From an uncultured Pelagibacteraceae bacterium (lineage in GTDB: Bacteria; Pseudomonadota; Alphaproteobacteria; Pelagibacterales; AG-422-B15), in the NCBI GenBank assembly GCA_902517885.1, contig CABYDZ010000003.1:111674-175673 (forward strand): a stretch of DNA of 64,000 nt, read 5' to 3'. The notes below the pieces were generated by a model, which was not told where the DNA came from, did not search any database, and was given only the letters and a program-made list of their open reading frames with translations. Position numbers and translations under genes: made by a program. Numbering within the stretch: position 1 is the stretch's first letter; the number at the start of each line of letters is the position of its first letter. This document shows, piece by piece, positions 21,883 to 31,829 of the stretch.

Positions 21883-22758
21883 TTACAAATTGAAAACCCT
21901 TACAGGTTTTATTTTTCCCTCTATAACTTTGCCAATGCCTAAAAGTTTTTCATCGGATATAATTAATAAAGTATCTTCAAATATATCTTCATTAAAGTAA
22001 TCAAAGTTTAGTCCATTTCGAAATTTCTTACTTAAATCACTATTTAATTGTACTGCCGGGATGTCGTCCAGTACATCTTGAATAGAATGTATCATTTCAA
22101 AATGATCGCCAATATGTACTAATTCATCTAATTTATCTAGTAAAATAATATTATTTTCACCAAATTTTCCAATTTTGATCCTTCTTAACTCAGAAACATG
22201 AGCAAATGTATTAAGCATTTTGCCTAGATCTCTAGCAAATGATCTTACATAAGTTCCACTAGAGCATTCCATAGTAAATATGAATTCTTCTTTTTTTTCC
22301 GTAGCTAAACAAGTGAGATTCTGGATATTTACCTCTTTAGATTTAATTTCAAAGGTTTTGTTTTCTCTTGCCAATTTATAGGCCCTTTTGCCATTTATTT
22401 TTACTGCTGAGTATCTTGGTGGGACCTGTTGTTGAGAACCAATGAAATTTTTTAGACATACATCAATATCTTTTTTTGATGGAATTGCATCTGAGGTCTG
22501 CAGAGTTTTACCAGTAGAATCGTCAGTGTCTTTTGATATTCCAAATAAAACTCGAAATTGATAGAACTTGCTAGCATTAAAATATGATATACTTTTTGTT
22601 GCTTCACCTAGTGCTACTGCCAGCACCCCAGTAGCAAATGGATCTAACGTTCCTGCATGACCAATTTTTTTAATATTAAAAATTTTTCTTAGTTTCCTGA
22701 TAACTTCAAATGAACTTATCTCCTTAGGTTTATCTATAAAGATCCACCCATCTTTCAT
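21883..22758 (-). CDS. truB: tRNA pseudouridine(55) synthase
   Basis: Makes pseudouridine 55 in the T-loop of tRNAs. It is 291 residues. It begins GWIFIDKPKEISSFE, and the catalytic Asp39 is in HAGTLDPFATGVL. CSSGTYVRSFARDLG follows near residue 165. It lies one base downstream of rbfA and 11 bases upstream of rpsO, within the nusA operon. Confidence 0.97.
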   Translation of the reverse strand: MKDGWIFIDKPKEISSFEVIRKLRKIFNIKKIGHAGTLDPFATGVLAVALGEATKSISYFNASKFYQFRVLFGISKDTDDSTGKTLQTSDAIPSKKDIDVCLKNFIGSQQQVPPRYSAVKINGKRAYKLARENKTFEIKSKEVNIQNLTCLATEKKEEFIFTMECSSGTYVRSFARDLGKMLNTFAHVSELRRIKIGKFGENNIILLDKLDELVHIGDHFEMIHSIQDVLDDIPAVQLNSDLSKKFRNGLNFDYFNEDIFEDTLLIISDEKLLGIGKVIEGKIKPVRVFNL

Positions 22759-22759
22759 C

Positions 22760-23149
22760 TTAATCTATATTATTATCTTTAATAAATTTATCAGCGTTTA
22801 ATAGATTGTTGATATTATTTAATTGGTCAACTGTCTTATCATTTCGAAATACTAACTTAGGAATAAACTTAAGATCTACTAACTTATTTACTTCTTGAGA
22901 AATATATTTTTTACAGCTCTTTAGTCTTTCTATAATTTCATCTTTATCTATTTTTTCATGAGTTAATACATATACATATGCAATTTTAAGATCCTTATTC
23001 ATTTCAACATTAACAACGCTTAATGGAAAATTAAATGATGGATTAATTGGAAATTCATTTCTTACAAGAACTTCACTTACTGCTTTTCTAATTATTTCAG
23101 AAACTTTTAGAGATCTATCAGTAGTTTCGTATTTCCTTTTTAGGATCAC
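22760..23149 (-). CDS. rbfA: 30S ribosome-binding factor RbfA
   Basis: Small KH-fold maturation factor for the 5' end of 16S rRNA, important in cold growth. It is 129 residues. It shows SEIIRKAVSEVL, VVNVEMNKDLKIAYVYV and IPKLVFRND. It overlaps infB by four bases and is followed by truB. The C-terminal tail is short. Confidence 0.93.
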   Translation of the reverse strand: MILKRKYETTDRSLKVSEIIRKAVSEVLVRNEFPINPSFNFPLSVVNVEMNKDLKIAYVYVLTHEKIDKDEIIERLKSCKKYISQEVNKLVDLKFIPKLVFRNDKTVDQLNNINNLLNADKFIKDNNID

Positions 23150-25551
23150 AGTGATTGTGCTATTTCCTCAACACTAAATACTTCTATATTATCTCCTATT
23201 TGGAAATCGTTAAATTCTTTAACACTTATTCCACATTCTGTTCCAGCTTTAACTTCATTTGCTTCATTTTTTTCTCGTTTTAAACTGAGAATATCACCAT
23301 CATATATAGTTTCTGAATTTCTAGTTACTCTTACTTTAGCATTTTTATTAACAGAACCTTCAACAACAATACAACCGGCAATTGAGCCTATTTTTGAAAC
23401 TTTGAAAATTTGTAGAACTTCTGCTTTACCAATAAAACTTTCTTGAAGAGTAGGCTTAAGTTTACCGCTTGCAAAATCAGAAACATATTCGAGAAGTTCA
23501 TAGATAATGTTAAAATTTTGAATATTTAGATTACTTAGCTTAGCTTTTGATTTTGCCTCTTTTGTTGCTGTTGTATTAAATGAAATGAGTAATGCGTTAG
23601 AAGCTGACGCAAGAGCAACATCACTTTCATTTATAAATCCTACACCTGAATGAATTACTTTTATGTTTATTTTATCACTATCAATGCCTTCAATTTGATG
23701 AACGATAGCTTCAGAAGATCCTCGAGTATCAGATTTCACCACGACTTCTAATATTTCCTTTGTACCATTTAATGAGCCAAATGTTGTATCTCCATCTAAA
23801 TTTTTGATCTTCTTTGGTAACGCTTTATTAGTTTTTATTTCGCTTCTTATCTCACATAATTCTCTCGCTTTTTCGTCACTTTCAACTGTGACAAAACTAT
23901 CTCCGGCTTCAGGAGGGTTATTTAATCCTAAGACCTGTACAGGCATAGATGAAGTTGCCTCTTTTAAATTTTTCCCCTTATCATTAAGTATTGCTCTTAC
24001 CTTACCGTATTCACTTCCTGCCACAGCAATATCTCCAACAGATAATTTTCCATTTGTAATAATTATATTACATATTGGACCTCTACCTTTATCAACATTA
24101 GCCTCAATTACAGTAGCTTCAGCAAAAGTTTGATTATTTGTCTTTAGCTCTGAAACCTCAGATTGTACAACAATTGAATCAAGAAGTTTGTCAAGGTTGT
24201 ACCCTGTTTCTGCTGACACTTCAATACATTGAACATCTCCAGATAAATCTTCAACAATTAATTCCTCTGATAATAATTGTTCTTTAATTTTTTGAGGTTG
24301 AGCCTCCTCCTTATCACACTTATTAATTGCAACTATAATTGGAGCATTTGCAGATTTAGCATGAGCTATAGCTTCTTTTGTCTGAGGCATTACTCCATCA
24401 TCAGCAGCAACAATTAAAATTACTATATCAGTTACATTCGCACCTCTTGCTCGCATGTCTGTAAATGCTGCATGTCCAGGAGTATCAATAAAAGTAATTT
24501 TACTACCTTTATGCTCTACTTCGTACGCGCCTATATGCTGTGTAATACCTCCACTTTCTCCTGAAACAACATTTGCATTCCTGATTTTGTCTAATAAAGA
24601 AGTTTTTCCATGATCAACATGACCCATTATGGTAACAATAGGTGACCTTGGGTCTTCTTTTATTGCCTTAATGTCCTTAGAGATTAAATCTTTTTCTATT
24701 TCTTCAATATTTTCTCTTTTGAAGTTATGTCCAAATTCAGTTACTAATAATTCAGCTGTATCTGCATCAAGAGACTCATTTATTGTAGCCATCATTCCCA
24801 TTTTCATTAGTGATTTAATTAAATCTCCTGATTTTTCTGTCATTCGATTGGCGAGTTCTTTCACTGTTAAATGTTCTGGAATGTAGACATCTCTTACAAT
24901 TTTTTTAGCAGGCTCTTGATCTGATTGGTTCTTTCTTGTCTTTTGCTTAGCTCTTTTATATGCAGCTAAACTTCTAGTTCTTTCATCTACATCACTCAAG
25001 GCGGTGACAATAGTTACTTTTCTCTCTCTAATTTTTTTTCTTCCAAAGGTACTGGATGGCTTCTTTTTCTCTTGAAAATCTGTTTCTTTATCTTGGATAG
25101 CTTTCTTCTTCTCAGTGTCTTTTTTATCTTCTTTTAATTCAATACTAGACTCTGCATTATCCTCAATTTTTGTATCTTTTTCATTTTTGGACTCTTCAGC
25201 TAAATTCCCTTTTCTTATTTTATCAATAGCATCATTTTTTTCCTCTTTACTATCAGCTTGTAATATCTTTTTTTGTTCATCTTTAGTTAATGGCTTCAAA
25301 ATTACACCAGATCTTGATTTCTTATCTGTAATATTATCTTCTGCTATGTTTGATGTATTGGTAACTTCTTTTTTATTTAGTGATGCCTGAGCAGGCTTCT
25401 CTTCTGTATTAGTATTTCTTTTATACCTTTTTTTTTCTACAATTACTGTCTTGCCAGCCTCAATCCCTCTTTTGTTAGAGATGATGGGTTTAGAACCTAA
25501 CTTAAGACTTAATGTTTTTTTTCCTTTTTTTATCTCTTTATTTTCAGTCAT
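23146..25551 (-). CDS. infB: Translation initiation factor IF-2
   Basis: GTPase that places fMet-tRNA in the ribosomal P site. It is 801 residues. A charged, lysine-rich N-terminal region (about 1-220) precedes the G domain, with G1 [15 protein letters not shown] near residue 312, DTPGHAAF and NKCDKEEAQ. The N-terminal segment [10 protein letters not shown] is typical of alphaproteobacterial IF-2. In its usual place between nusA and infB a ylxR gene is expected, but here only 23 bases separate them. Confidence 0.98.
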   Translation of the reverse strand: MTENKEIKKGKKTLSLKLGSKPIISNKRGIEAGKTVIVEKKRYKRNTNTEEKPAQASLNKKEVTNTSNIAEDNITDKKSRSGVILKPLTKDEQKKILQADSKEEKNDAIDKIRKGNLAEESKNEKDTKIEDNAESSIELKEDKKDTEKKKAIQDKETDFQEKKKPSSTFGRKKIRERKVTIVTALSDVDERTRSLAAYKRAKQKTRKNQSDQEPAKKIVRDVYIPEHLTVKELANRMTEKSGDLIKSLMKMGMMATINESLDADTAELLVTEFGHNFKRENIEEIEKDLISKDIKAIKEDPRSPIVTIMGHVDHGKTSLLDKIRNANVVSGESGGITQHIGAYEVEHKGSKITFIDTPGHAAFTDMRARGANVTDIVILIVAADDGVMPQTKEAIAHAKSANAPIIVAINKCDKEEAQPQKIKEQLLSEELIVEDLSGDVQCIEVSAETGYNLDKLLDSIVVQSEVSELKTNNQTFAEATVIEANVDKGRGPICNIIITNGKLSVGDIAVAGSEYGKVRAILNDKGKNLKEATSSMPVQVLGLNNPPEAGDSFVTVESDEKARELCEIRSEIKTNKALPKKIKNLDGDTTFGSLNGTKEILEVVVKSDTRGSSEAIVHQIEGIDSDKINIKVIHSGVGFINESDVALASASNALLISFNTTATKEAKSKAKLSNLNIQNFNIIYELLEYVSDFASGKLKPTLQESFIGKAEVLQIFKVSKIGSIAGCIVVEGSVNKNAKVRVTRNSETIYDGDILSLKREKNEANEVKAGTECGISVKEFNDFQIGDNIEVFSVEEIAQSL

Positions 25552-25574
25552 GAGAGTCCTTTAGATATATATGA

Positions 25575-27110
25575 CTAATCAAGCCATATTTTTCTTGCCT
25601 CCATAATTAATTGATCACCTTCATCTTTATTAATATTAAATTCTTCAAATAGACCAGTAACTCTAGAATTTTTATCACTTCTATCTTCAAGGTATCCGAT
25701 TAGATCATCAGTGGTTAGACCTGCAAAGTCTTCCAATGACTTTATATTATTCTCAGCAAGTTTTACTAACATCGCTTTAGATAAAAAACTGAATTCAATT
25801 AAATCTTTTGAAACATTATACTCCTCAAGTTTCTTGTTATTTTTTTCATCCAACTCAGAAATATATTTCTTTGATCTCTCAACTAACTCAGCTGCAATTT
25901 CTTCATCAAATCCTTCGATTGCTAAAAGTTCGCTTTCTTCAGCGTCAATTACCTCTTCAATGCTTCCAAATCCCTCACTTACTAAAAGTTGAGCAAGAGT
26001 TTCGTCAACATCTAGTGAGTCAATAAATACGTTTGTTTTAGTTGAGAAGTCCTCTTGTCTTTTTGATGATTCCTCATCTTCAGTTAAAATATCTATTTCA
26101 TAACCTGTCAGCTCAGTCGCAAGTTTTACGTTTTGTCCCCTTCTACCAATTGCAAGACTTAAATGTTCTTCAGAGACAACAACCTCTATTTTATTTTGAT
26201 CTTCATCTAAAACTACTTTAAGTACCTCAGCTGGAGAAAGAGATGAAATAGCAAGATTTGCAACATTTTCGGACCAGTTAATTATATCAATTTTTTCGCC
26301 TTGTAATTCATTTACTACCGCTTGGACTCTGCTACCTCGCATTCCTACACACGCTCCTACGGGATCTATTGAACCATCTTCAGTATATACAGCTATCTTC
26401 GCTCTACTTCCTGGATCTCTTGCGACACTTTTAATTGAAATAATTCCATCGTAAATTTCTGGGACTTCCTGCATAAATAACTTCGCCATAAATTGTGGGT
26501 GAGATCTTGACATAAAAATTTGTGGGCCTTTTAGTTCAGATCTAACATCATATATATACGCCCTTACCCTATCACCATTTCTAAGATTTTCTCTCGGTAT
26601 GGTTTGATCTTTTCTAACCACTCCTTCAGCTTTGCCTAAATCAAGTACTATATTTCCAAACTCAGATCTCTTTACAATGCCGTTTACTATTTCTCCAACT
26701 CTATCTTTATATTCATTGTATTGTCTTTCTCTTTCAGCTTCTCGAACTTTAGAGTTAATAACTTGCTTTGCTGCTTGAGCACCAATTCTGCCAAAGTCAA
26801 TTGCTGGCAATGGATCAAGCAATACATCACCCAACTGGGCAGCTCCATTGATTTTTTTTGCCGATTTCAATGTTATTTCAAGAAATTTATTCTTTACTTC
26901 TTCAACAACCGACATTTTTCTTGAAATGGATATATCACCGTTCTCTTGGTTTATTTCAACAACAACTTCATTTTCTTCGCCGTAATTACTTTTTGCTGCT
27001 TTTTCAATTGCTTCTTCTAATGCAGAGATTACAATTGATTTATCAATCATTTTTTCCTGAGCAACAGTCTCAGCTATTCTTAAAATTTCAATCTTATTTG
27101 CACTAACCAT
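25575..27110 (-). CDS. nusA: Transcription termination/antitermination factor NusA
   Basis: RNA polymerase-binding factor controlling pausing, termination and antitermination. It is 511 residues. An N-terminal domain (NKIEILRIAETVAQEK start) is followed by an S1 domain (VNGIVKRSEFGNIVLDLG near residue 138), two KH domains (VGACVGMRGSRVQAVVNEL and LAIGRRGQNVKLA) and C-terminal helix-hairpin repeats. A clear SD (AAAAGGA) precedes the ATG. rimP, normally directly upstream, is absent. A strong terminator lies 20 bases upstream of the start. Confidence 0.98.
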   Translation of the reverse strand: MVSANKIEILRIAETVAQEKMIDKSIVISALEEAIEKAAKSNYGEENEVVVEINQENGDISISRKMSVVEEVKNKFLEITLKSAKKINGAAQLGDVLLDPLPAIDFGRIGAQAAKQVINSKVREAERERQYNEYKDRVGEIVNGIVKRSEFGNIVLDLGKAEGVVRKDQTIPRENLRNGDRVRAYIYDVRSELKGPQIFMSRSHPQFMAKLFMQEVPEIYDGIISIKSVARDPGSRAKIAVYTEDGSIDPVGACVGMRGSRVQAVVNELQGEKIDIINWSENVANLAISSLSPAEVLKVVLDEDQNKIEVVVSEEHLSLAIGRRGQNVKLATELTGYEIDILTEDEESSKRQEDFSTKTNVFIDSLDVDETLAQLLVSEGFGSIEEVIDAEESELLAIEGFDEEIAAELVERSKKYISELDEKNNKKLEEYNVSKDLIEFSFLSKAMLVKLAENNIKSLEDFAGLTTDDLIGYLEDRSDKNSRVTGLFEEFNINKDEGDQLIMEARKIWLD

Positions 27111-27129
27111 CTTTTGTTCCTTTTAGCGT

Positions 27130-27157
27130 AAAAAAAAAGTGGGCTTAACCCACTTTT
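27130..27157 (-). terminator. Strong intrinsic terminator/candidate attenuator before nusA
   Basis: On the minus strand AAAAGTGGG-TTAAG-CCCACTTTT forms a 9-base perfect stem followed by nine T residues. It follows the trmB stop by 76 bases and ends only 19 bases before the nusA start. It may end the miaB-to-trmB transcript. With no promoter room between it and nusA, it should also act on any transcript that reaches nusA. Confidence 0.88.
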
Positions 27158-27183
27158 GCTTGGTTTAGCTATATTTTGAAAGA

Positions 27184-27212
27184 TCTATACACTGCTAATT
27201 CTCATAAATCAA
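27184..27212 (-). promoter_or_regulatory. Candidate promoter for nusA, upstream of the terminator
   Basis: TTGATT (27212-27207), 17-base spacer, TATAGA (27189-27184), in the trmB-nusA gap. Transcription from here would start about 20 bases before the terminator stem. The match is moderate. It is the only reasonable promoter-like sequence in this gap. Confidence 0.4.
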
Positions 27213-27233
27213 GTACCTAAATGTGTAATGATA

Positions 27234-27935
27234 TCAAAAAGTTAGTTGATATATTTTCTTTCCATTTTTAATGGCTTTTCTTTGGTATCTTGACACGCCA
27301 TATAATCTGTCATTTTTCGATAGAATCTTATTTTTATTTTCATGAATTATCTTGGAATTTGAACTAAAAATTTCGTTAATATAATTAAAGTAACTCTCGG
27401 AGTCTGTTGTTATGTAGGAGGCATATTTATTTTTTACTATTCCAATTATCTTAATAATATTTTCTAAATTAACTAATCTTCGTTTGAAATGACGTTTTTT
27501 ATGCCACGGATCAGGATTAATAATTTTCAATTCATCAATGCTATTTTGATTAAGTATATTGAGCAAATATACAAAATTCATACCACATAAACGAATATTT
27601 TTAATATCTTTCTCTAGGATTTGTTTCAATACTTTAGCAACTCCATTAACATATACTTCTGACCCAACAAATAAAACTTTTGGATTAGAAAGAGCACTTT
27701 CAATGAGATGCTCTCCATCACCAAAACCAACTTCTATTATTACTTTTTTGAATAAGTTCGATTGTAGCAGCTGCTCCGTACTTGTTTTAGAAGAGATATT
27801 TAATATTTTTTTATCTAATGAATACTTACTATAGTAATCGTTTAGAATTCTTACATTTGATAATGAAAGCTTCTTAGAAATATTTCTTCCATGATATTGA
27901 TAATAATCAGGAAATTTAGATCGTAAGTCTAACAA
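27234..27935 (-). CDS. trmB: tRNA (guanine-N7)-methyltransferase
   Basis: Methylates G46 in the tRNA variable loop. It is 233 residues. SAM motif is VIIEVGFGDGEHLIESA near residue 65, and the substrate/catalytic motif is NPDPWHKKRHFKRRLV near residue 140. It follows metK by 4 bases and is followed by the terminator in front of nusA. The gene is diverged, with several motifs softer than usual (HGRNISKKLS near the N-terminus). Confidence 0.93.
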   Translation of the reverse strand: MLDLRSKFPDYYQYHGRNISKKLSLSNVRILNDYYSKYSLDKKILNISSKTSTEQLLQSNLFKKVIIEVGFGDGEHLIESALSNPKVLFVGSEVYVNGVAKVLKQILEKDIKNIRLCGMNFVYLLNILNQNSIDELKIINPDPWHKKRHFKRRLVNLENIIKIIGIVKNKYASYITTDSESYFNYINEIFSSNSKIIHENKNKILSKNDRLYGVSRYQRKAIKNGKKIYQLTF

Positions 27936-27939
27936 TAAA

Positions 27940-29097
27940 CTATAATTTTTCTGCTAGATCCAATTTTTCCCAAGAGAAAGAACCATCCGTCATAGGTTCT
28001 CTACCAAAATGTCCGTATGCAGCACTTTTTTTATAGATTGGCTTATGCAAACTTAAATGGTCTCTTATACCTCTAGGAGATAAATCAATATTGTCAGTTA
28101 TTTTTTTTATTAAATCATCGTCCTTTATTTGAGATGTTCCATGGGTATCTACATAAATTGATAATGGTTCAGAAACACCAATAGCATAAGCAAGTTGGAG
28201 TGTGCATCTATCAGCTAATCCAGCTGCAACTATATTTTTAGCTATATATCTTGAAATGTAAGCTGCAGATCTATCAACTTTTGTTGGGTCTTTTCCAGAA
28301 AAAGCTCCGCCACCATGAGGAGCAGCACCACCGTAAGTATCAACAATGATTTTTCTTCCAGTTAATCCAGTATCACCATCGGGCCCACCGATCACAAATT
28401 TTCCAGTTGGATTAATTAGTATCTCAGTATTATTATCCATCCATTCTTGAGGCATTACGGTTTTGATTAATGGAATTACCAGATCACTAACGGCTTGCTG
28501 ATCAAGTTCAGCATCATGTTGAGTAGAAACAACTATTTTAGTGCAAATTTCAGGCTCACCATTTTTATATTTTAATGTAACTTGACTTTTAGAGTCAGGT
28601 TGTATTCCAGCAGTATTTCCAGATTTTCGCTCTGATGCCATTAACTCAAGTATCTTATGAGAATAATATATTGGTGCTGGCATTAAAGATGGTGTTTCTT
28701 TGCATGCGTATCCAAACATTATTCCTTGATCTCCCGCACCTTGATCTTTATTTCCAGATGCATCAACACCCATTGCTATATCTGCAGATTGACTATGAAC
28801 ACCCGACGAGTCAAAAGACAAGTTTTTCCAATGAAATCCATCTTGTTCATATCCAATTTCTTTTACTGCATTTCTTGCTAACTCTTCATAGTTACAATTG
28901 TAACCTTCAGGACCACGAACTTCGCCAGCAATAACTACTTTATTAGTAGTAACCAATGTTTCCATTGCAACCCTTGCATTTTCTGGATTTTCTTGTGATA
29001 AAAAATCATCAACTATTGAGTCTGAAATAATATCACACACTTTGTCAGGATGGCCTTCTGACACGGATTCACTTGTAAATAAATATTCTTTAGTCAT
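27940..29097 (-). CDS. metK: S-adenosylmethionine synthetase
   Basis: Makes SAM from methionine and ATP. From the chosen ATG at 29097 the protein is 385 residues and starts [19 protein letters not shown], the family start. The longer frame up to 29136 lies inside lnt and has no homologous sequence. Further motifs are [14 protein letters not shown] and [19 protein letters not shown]. It overlaps the lnt end by 8 bases. No SAM riboswitch can precede it because the leader is lnt coding sequence. Confidence 0.97.
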   Translation of the reverse strand: MTKEYLFTSESVSEGHPDKVCDIISDSIVDDFLSQENPENARVAMETLVTTNKVVIAGEVRGPEGYNCNYEELARNAVKEIGYEQDGFHWKNLSFDSSGVHSQSADIAMGVDASGNKDQGAGDQGIMFGYACKETPSLMPAPIYYSHKILELMASERKSGNTAGIQPDSKSQVTLKYKNGEPEICTKIVVSTQHDAELDQQAVSDLVIPLIKTVMPQEWMDNNTEILINPTGKFVIGGPDGDTGLTGRKIIVDTYGGAAPHGGGAFSGKDPTKVDRSAAYISRYIAKNIVAAGLADRCTLQLAYAIGVSEPLSIYVDTHGTSQIKDDDLIKKITDNIDLSPRGIRDHLSLHKPIYKKSAAYGHFGREPMTDGSFSWEKLDLAEKL

Positions 29098-30535
29098 TTT
29101 TTTTCCCCAAAAATAGTTGATCGATAGCATAGCCAATAATAAAAAATAAAACTATTAAAAAATACACCATTAATTCACCGTATTGCCGATAAATAGTCGT
29201 ATCGATTTTTTTAGGTATTTCTATATCTATAAAGGATATTTTATCTGAACTAGCTATTCTATCTACAAGACCAATAGGACTTATCAATGCAGATATACCC
29301 ATATTAGATGATCTCGCAAGAGGTAGTCCCAATTCAACTGATCTATACAAAACATGTACAAAATGTTGCTTTGGACCACTAAAAGTACCAAACCATGCAT
29401 CATTAGTAATATTTACTAGTAATTCAGTTTCATTATTAATTTTATTTCGAACAAAATTAGGGAATACAGCCTCATAACAAATGAGTGGCGTAATTTTATT
29501 TTCAAATGGTTGATCATCATTACCGCTCTTCATTGAGTTTAATAATAAAGGGTTTTTCGGAAAAAAAATTTTTAAAAAATTAGAGAACGGTATTTTTTCG
29601 CCAAACGGTACTAGTTTAATTTTGTCGTATTGGTGGCCATTAAAAGATAATGAATTGTAATATAGTCCTGCTTCATTACGAATATGACCAATGAACCAAT
29701 TTGATGGGCCTATACCTTCCATTCCAAACGCAGTTTCTGGAAAAATTGTAATCAAGTCTTGTGAACCCACCTCAGCAATCTTTTTGTGTGACTCCTTTTT
29801 CCACTTTTCATTTTGATTAAATTCAGTGTGAACAATTCTTAAGCTAATACCAGAATTTTTTACCTCGTAACTACTTACTCGATTGTACCCAAATAGGAAT
29901 ATTGTCAGTAATACTAAAGTAGCAATTAGAGGGAATATAATATTATTATTTTTTATCCTAAAAGAAAAAAAACTAGTTGCGCAGAAAATAGTAATTAAGC
30001 TAAGACCAAATGCACCAAACAAAGATAAAGATTGCATGAAATATATGGACCACGACCAACTGTAGGCAATTAGATTCCATGGAAATCCTGTAAACATATA
30101 GCTTCTTAATAATTCAAAAATTACCCAATTAGCCGAGAAATAAAAAATACGTGAGGTGGACTGCGACCACGAGAGATAATTAATAATTTGCATAAGTGCA
30201 TAAAATAGTGACAAGACAAGTGGGAGTATTAAAAGCGGTACTGGAATTAAGTAATATAAATCTGCATCAAACTGTAAAATGGAATTTGAAATCCAATTAA
30301 TACTAGATATGAAAAATCCAAACCCAAAAAGTAACCCTGTGAGAAAAAATATTTTCTTTTTATTTTGTAAATTTTGATAAATATAATCATTTACTAAAAA
30401 AAACATACCTACGGAAATTACTGACATGAAAGGCAAATTAAAAGGCTCAAAGCTGAAAGATAGAAATATCCCGAGCAAAAACGAGGAAGAGTAAATCATA
30501 AGTTTTTTATTACTAAAAAAAACTTTCGAGTACAT
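29090..30535 (-). CDS. lnt: Apolipoprotein N-acyltransferase
   Basis: Integral inner-membrane enzyme that adds the third acyl chain to lipoproteins. It is 481 residues. Several N-terminal hydrophobic segments (about 1-210) are followed by a nitrilase domain. The Glu-Lys-Cys triad is visible: [19 protein letters not shown] and [13 protein letters not shown] last membrane helix closes the protein. It fits the two predicted lipoproteins in the window (46059 and 47558). The stop overlaps the metK start region by 8 bases. Confidence 0.95.
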   Translation of the reverse strand: MYSKVFFSNKKLMIYSSSFLLGIFLSFSFEPFNLPFMSVISVGMFFLVNDYIYQNLQNKKKIFFLTGLLFGFGFFISSINWISNSILQFDADLYYLIPVPLLILPLVLSLFYALMQIINYLSWSQSTSRIFYFSANWVIFELLRSYMFTGFPWNLIAYSWSWSIYFMQSLSLFGAFGLSLITIFCATSFFSFRIKNNNIIFPLIATLVLLTIFLFGYNRVSSYEVKNSGISLRIVHTEFNQNEKWKKESHKKIAEVGSQDLITIFPETAFGMEGIGPSNWFIGHIRNEAGLYYNSLSFNGHQYDKIKLVPFGEKIPFSNFLKIFFPKNPLLLNSMKSGNDDQPFENKITPLICYEAVFPNFVRNKINNETELLVNITNDAWFGTFSGPKQHFVHVLYRSVELGLPLARSSNMGISALISPIGLVDRIASSDKISFIDIEIPKKIDTTIYRQYGELMVYFLIVLFFIIGYAIDQLFLGKKND

Positions 30536-30541
30536 ACGCTA

Positions 30542-31372
30542 TTATATGATTTTTATTTTAACTGATTTTATTTTCATTGGATCAGCATCATTGATTTCAA
30601 AGGTAACACCTGAACTATGTTTAATAATCTCTCCCCTTTGAGGAACTCGTCCGGCTATAGAAAATATTAAGCCTCCTAAAGTATCAATATCATCGCTGTT
30701 TTCGTTGGATAGGAAATTAATGTTTGTTATTTTTTGAAGTTCATCTATTTCAACTCTTGCACTTGCTTCAATTGTATTGGTAGAAGTTTTAATTAACATT
30801 GGCAAATTTTTCTCATCATGTTCATCTTCAATTTCTCCAATTACTTCCTCTATTACATCCTCAATCGTAACTAAACCATCCGTACAACCATACTCGTCAA
30901 TTACTATTCCCATATGTAGTTGTGTGATTTGCATTTTTAATAGAAGATCTAAAACTGGCATTGAGGGTGGAATTTCCAAAACTTCTCTTTTGATAATGTC
31001 CAAAAATTTATCTTCTTTTCGGCCCTCATTTTGATATTTAACTAAATCTTTTATATGTATCATCCCAATGATATTATCTAAATTATTTTCATATACTGGA
31101 ACTCTGGAATGAGACTCTTTAATAAATATTTCTAATACTTTTTCAAAGCTATCATTAACCTCGACTGCTCCAATGTCAGCTCTCGGTATCATGATGTCTA
31201 TTGTTCTTATTTCATCAATTTTTAGAATATTTAAAAGCATCAATCTCTCTTGCTTTGAGATACTTTCAGTGCCTTTTTGAGAAGACTCTAGAACTGTTTC
31301 AATACTTTCTTTAAGAGATTCTCCATTAATATTTTTACTAGGAAATAATCTATTTATATAGTTTTTAAGCAT
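30542..31372 (-). CDS. corC: CBS-domain protein, CorC/HlyC family
   Basis: A 276-residue soluble protein with two CBS domains (DIMIPRADIGAVEV near residue 58, and VIDEYGCTDGLVTIEDVIEEVIGEIEDEHDE near residue 150, key part DEYGCTDGLVTIEDV). A C-terminal CorC_HlyC domain follows. There is no DUF21 membrane part, as in the alphaproteobacterial homologue next to ybeY. The role in Mg/Co efflux is inferred from CorC and remains uncertain. The operon order phoH-ybeY-corC-lnt is standard. Confidence 0.9.
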   Translation of the reverse strand: MLKNYINRLFPSKNINGESLKESIETVLESSQKGTESISKQERLMLLNILKIDEIRTIDIMIPRADIGAVEVNDSFEKVLEIFIKESHSRVPVYENNLDNIIGMIHIKDLVKYQNEGRKEDKFLDIIKREVLEIPPSMPVLDLLLKMQITQLHMGIVIDEYGCTDGLVTIEDVIEEVIGEIEDEHDEKNLPMLIKTSTNTIEASARVEIDELQKITNINFLSNENSDDIDTLGGLIFSIAGRVPQRGEIIKHSSGVTFEINDADPMKIKSVKIKII

Positions 31373-31374
31373 AT

Positions 31375-31824
31375 TTATTTATACATTTCTTCAAGTATAT
31401 TTTTTTCAATTGAATTCATTTTATTAAATTGGCTGTCAGTATCGTGTTTATATCCTAATAAGTGGAGTACACCATGTATGGTCATTTTTGATAAATATTT
31501 ATATTTTTTTATATTTTGTTCATAAGATTCATCAATAATTTTTTCACAAGAGATGACAACATCTCCCAAATAATTTTTATTTTCAATCTTCTCATTCATT
31601 GGAAATGATAAAACATTTGTAGGTTTATTTTTATTTCTATATTTTTGGTTTAAAAGTTTTATCTCACTATTTGATGTAAGAAGAAAACTAATAGAGATTT
31701 CGTTATTAGAAGAAAATTTTATTATTTTAAATATCTGGTTAACAGAATTAGAGATACATTTTTTATAGGAAGGCAAATTTTTATTCCACTCTAGACTTTT
31801 TATATTGTAACTAATTTCCACCAT
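31375..31824 (-). CDS. ybeY: Endoribonuclease YbeY
   Basis: Single-strand endoribonuclease involved in 16S rRNA 3' maturation and ribosome quality control. It is 149 residues. The zinc site is HGVLHLLGYKHD (H-x3-H-x5-H), and NVLSFPM is another family motif. It lies 2 bases upstream of corC and 5 bases downstream of phoH. Confidence 0.95.
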   Translation of the reverse strand: MVEISYNIKSLEWNKNLPSYKKCISNSVNQIFKIIKFSSNNEISISFLLTSNSEIKLLNQKYRNKNKPTNVLSFPMNEKIENKNYLGDVVISCEKIIDESYEQNIKKYKYLSKMTIHGVLHLLGYKHDTDSQFNKMNSIEKNILEEMYK

Positions 31825-31829
31825 AAAGG

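Noticed and set aside
29080..29140. SAM riboswitch or a longer metK start at 29136
   Set aside because: The upstream sequence is lnt coding sequence, and the extra residues do not resemble Met[20 protein letters not shown] marks the start at 29097.
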